In this document: piece by piece, positions 42,741 to 44,854 of the stretch
How the letters are laid out: the number at the start of each line of letters is the position of its first letter
Numbering within the stretch: the stretch's first letter is position 1
DNA from: Streptomyces sp. SM1
Lineage (GTDB): Bacteria; Actinomycetota; Actinomycetes; Streptomycetales; Streptomycetaceae
DNA: 44,854 bases
Assembly: GCF_002910825.1 (NCBI RefSeq)
Contig: NZ_NEUB01000853.1
Location: 1 to 44,854, forward strand
Direction: 5' to 3'
Notes under the pieces: generated by a model
Seen by the model: the letters and a program-made list of their open reading frames with translations, nothing else
Databases searched by the model: none
Told to the model about the DNA's origin: nothing
Made by a program: the position numbers and the translations under genes

Positions 42741-43018
42741 CCGCCCGGTGCCCCGCCCCTACGGGTCAGCGAGACGAACGGAAGAACTACGCCCTTCTCT
42801 CCTGCGGCCAGACGGAGTTCATGCCCACCCCGTCCAAACCAAACGATCACGTTCGGGAAGCGGATGGCGTCTCAGACATGCATCGGCAGCTTGGCCCACA
42901 CGAACGTGACATGACAGGCCATCACGGGTCGATCTCACTCAACCGGCCGACCTCGCAAAGTACCTGCGCTCCGACTAGCCTTCCGAAGGCGTAGGGGACG
43001 CGGATCAGGAAGCGACGG
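42741..43018. other. Gene-free stretch before the zinc-finger gene
   Basis: This stretch probably contains the end of the conjugation transcript and the promoter of the next gene. Neither a clear hairpin nor a clear -35/-10 pair is visible. No small frame with a good ribosome site was found. Confidence 0.35.
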
Positions 43019-44155
43019 GTGGGGCTCATGGGGTTCTGGCACACCGGCTACATGGAGTTCCATGAGCCGACCGGAATTGAATCGGTCGGACTACCAGCCC
43101 CGCCAAAGCTCCCGGAATTTCCCTGCACTGAGTGTGGGCTCATCTTCTCGTCCGAGCGCGCCCTCCGAGCGCACCGCTTCGACGGTCATGCGACTAAGCG
43201 GCCGACCCTCCTCTTCAGGGGACGAGAGTGCGGGCGCACGCGCTTGATGGTCACGAGCCCCAGTGCCTCCGCCGATTGGGTGACCTCGGATGTCGAATCC
43301 ATCGCCGTGAACGGCCGCGATACCTCACCGTCTGAGGCCGCCGGCTTCCTCGCGTCGGTGAAGGTTGGCGTCCAGACGGTGGCGGTTTCCAATGGCCCGC
43401 AGAAGCGGAAGTTTGAGTTCGATTTCTGCCTTGCAGAAGAAGACGACCTCTGCCTCGTCGACCAGGCCTTGGAGAAGCTCATCTCCAGTCGCGAGTTGAG
43501 TCGCAACGCAATCGACACCTTCATCATGCGTGCCGGCCGCGGGGCGACGGCCCGCCGTTACCGCGAAGGTCTGGCGACATACCTGTACGGCGTGCTTGCG
43601 CGTGAGGAGGTCGAGGACCCCGGCCGGGTAGATGCGTCGGGTGCGCCGCTCTACGAGCAGCGGTACAACAGCGCCGTCTCTTTTCTGTCGGCCTTCGACC
43701 GGCCCGCAGCAGAGGCGATCTGCGGTTTGGTCGCCTTTCACTACAACCAGTTCGCACTTGCGGTGCGCAAGACCAACAGCCACCGCGTCTCCGATGTCGC
43801 GGCGCGGTTCCGATCCATCCTCACAGGCGGCTCATTCATCACAACAAGCCTGGCCGACCGGTCGCACGGAAGCTTCGATCAGGCCTTGAGCGACTCCGTT
43901 ACCGAGGACCTCCTGGACGTCGGTGCAGCGGCTTTGGACGGGACTCAGTCATCAGTGGTTACCCAGCTGCTGCCCTCGCTGGGCGAGCTCCGGCCCCAGG
44001 ACCAATTCAAGGTCCGTCTCATCGCGGCTGAGGCGCTGCTCGCTGTGGGAGAAATCGATGGTGCATCACGACACGGCGAGGCGCTCAGACACTCTAAGGA
44101 AACTGGCGCCTGGTACGCAGGATTTCGGACCCGATTGCAAGAGGTAGGACGTTGA
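43019..44155 (+). CDS. C2H2 zinc-finger-containing hypothetical protein
   Basis: A 378-aa protein. A classical C2H2 finger lies near the N-terminus: Cys36 and Cys39 in CTEC, His52 and His57 in AHRFDGH, spacing CX2CX12HX4H. The remainder is not recognised: a beta-rich part to ~150 and a helical C-terminal half (FLSAFDRPAAEAICGLVAFH, RSHGSFDQAL) that resembles helical-repeat folds. GTG 43019 has AGGA about 8 bases upstream; ATG 43028 and 43052 are alternatives. Base composition looks less GC-rich than in the conjugation genes, suggesting separate acquisition. A second gene starts inside its stop codon (TTGA). Confidence 0.7.
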   Translation: MGLMGFWHTGYMEFHEPTGIESVGLPAPPKLPEFPCTECGLIFSSERALRAHRFDGHATKRPTLLFRGRECGRTRLMVTSPSASADWVTSDVESIAVNGRDTSPSEAAGFLASVKVGVQTVAVSNGPQKRKFEFDFCLAEEDDLCLVDQALEKLISSRELSRNAIDTFIMRAGRGATARRYREGLATYLYGVLAREEVEDPGRVDASGAPLYEQRYNSAVSFLSAFDRPAAEAICGLVAFHYNQFALAVRKTNSHRVSDVAARFRSILTGGSFITTSLADRSHGSFDQALSDSVTEDLLDVGAAALDGTQSSVVTQLLPSLGELRPQDQFKVRLIAAEALLAVGEIDGASRHGEALRHSKETGAWYAGFRTRLQEVGR

Positions 44156-44280
44156 GCAACGAGACCATTCCAGAGCCCGGCGCGGAGTCGGGGTCGAGCG
44201 TCCCCGCGTCGGCTACCGCTACCGGCGATGGCACCGCCTCGGCCGCGCCTGCTGACAATGAAGTCTTCTCAGCAACGTGA
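44152..44280 (+). pseudogene. Start of a coupled gene apparently cut by an insertion sequence
   Basis: TTG 44152 overlaps the preceding stop (TTGA), with GAGGTAGGA just upstream. The frame gives a 42-aa Pro/Ser/Ala/Thr-rich leader-like segment (SNETIPEPGAESGSSVPAS and on) and then stops at 44280, about where the transposon sequence must begin. It looks like the disordered N-terminus of a larger protein whose rest is displaced beyond the insertion. The product and the exact junction are not known. Confidence 0.45.
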
Positions 44281-44312
44281 CGGTTGCGGTGTGTGATGAT
44301 GCCAGGGCTTGA

Positions 44313-44854
44313 TCAAGTTCCGTGAGTGTCTGGGTTGTTGGTGATGCCCAGGATGGCGAGTGCTCGTTCGGGTTCGTGGCGGATGGCGCGGGTGGTCTTG
44401 GCGATGTTGTCGGCTCCGAGGATCTTCAGGGTGCCGATGGCGAGGTTGCGGATGGTGGCCATGGCGCGGGGTGCGGTGCCGGTGTGAATGGTCGAGGCGT
44501 CCTCGGCGAACGTGACATCTCGGATGTAGTGGGAGGAGTTTTCGATTCCCCAGTGCCCCCGGATGGCGGTGGCGAGGTCGATGGGGCGGGTTTGATGGGC
44601 GGCGAGGCTGGTGACCGCGTAGACGTTCTCGCGGGTTTCGGGCCGGCCGGTGGGCTTGCGGCGGCGGTGGACCCGGATGGCGAGGTGGGCGTGGGGGAAA
44701 GCGATGCCGCCGAGGTTGTCGGCGATAGTGCAGGTTTTGATCGAGCGGGACTCGCGGCGGCCGTGGGCGGTGGCGGAGGCGGTGTGCTGGACCTTGATCG
44801 AGGTCCAGGGCAGGGCGGCGAGCTGGGCGTAGGCGGTGGGCTGGTTGGCCTTGA
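44313..44854 (-). CDS. ISAs1-family transposase, C-terminal part (cut by window edge)
   Basis: The minus-strand frame runs from the window edge to TGA at 44315-44313, giving ~180 residues. Motifs match the ISAs1/IS4-related DDE family: RSIKTCTIADN, RRRKPTGRPETRENVYAVTSL, then GHWGIENSSHYIRDVTFAED with the catalytic Glu, and the C-terminal RNLAIGTLKILGADNIAKT. No frameshift is seen in the visible part. The N-terminal half with the two Asp residues lies outside the window. The element's inner end should lie between about 44266 and 44312. Confidence 0.87.
   Translation of the reverse strand, partial: KANQPTAYAQLAALPWTSIKVQHTASATAHGRRESRSIKTCTIADNLGGIAFPHAHLAIRVHRRRKPTGRPETRENVYAVTSLAAHQTRPIDLATAIRGHWGIENSSHYIRDVTFAEDASTIHTGTAPRAMATIRNLAIGTLKILGADNIAKTTRAIRHEPERALAILGITNNPDTHGT

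Overview
The window is high-GC actinobacterial DNA, most likely from a Streptomyces or close relative. The reasons are strong G/C at third codon positions, many GTG starts, and a conjugation cluster of the SCO6880 type. It reads as part of a genomic island or integrative/conjugative element, with anti-phage cargo beside a conjugation operon and transposase genes at both ends. No integrase, relaxase, coupling ATPase, tRNA, CRISPR array or ribosomal RNA was seen, so the element's ends lie outside the window.

Layout. (1) 1-1590: a complete IS66-family insertion sequence with terminal inverted repeats. (2) 1793-4249, minus: a Ser/Thr kinase with 14 Sel1-like repeats. (3) 4532-5230: a DUF5655-family gene that has lost its 5' end. 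(4) 5348-6415, plus: a stand-alone PD-(D/E)XK nuclease, convergent with the next block. (5) 25559 down to 6480, minus: a tightly coupled five-gene operon of about 19 kb. Its order is Ser/Thr kinase, SNF2-type helicase (DrmD-like), 1864-aa adenine methyltransferase (DrmMI/PglX-like), 2257-aa DEAD-box/DUF1998 helicase (looks like DrmA and DrmB in one chain), and a UvrD-type helicase with a RelE-like N-terminus. The last four genes overlap by 4 bp each. (6) 25655-25843: a second DUF5655 fragment, about 91% identical to the one in (3) and in the same orientation, so the block lies between direct repeats. (7) 29763 down to 25974, minus: an OLD-family nuclease and a UvrD-type helicase, a Gabija-like pair. 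(8) 30129-30875, minus: a small beta-class DNA methyltransferase. (9) 31188-42740, plus: a conjugation operon with a peptidoglycan hydrolase, a small membrane protein, a VirB8-like protein, a TrbL/VirB6-like membrane protein, an SCO6880-family protein, a VirB4-like ATPase and several uncharacterised proteins. (10) 43019-44280: a C2H2 zinc-finger protein and a coupled gene start that looks interrupted. (11) 44313-44854, minus: the C-terminal part of an ISAs1-family transposase, cut by the window edge.

How it may work. Block (5) resembles class 1 DISARM (SNF2 helicase, adenine methylase, DUF1998 helicase) but differs in four ways: a leading kinase, an apparent helicase fusion, a RelE-UvrD protein as last gene, and no visible phospholipase-D (DrmC) gene. 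A plausible reading is host modification by the methyltransferase, helicase-driven recognition or processing of unmodified DNA, and kinase control. This is inference from gene families, not demonstrated. The Gabija-like pair and the stand-alone nuclease add further likely defence layers, and the conjugation operon would spread the set between mycelia.
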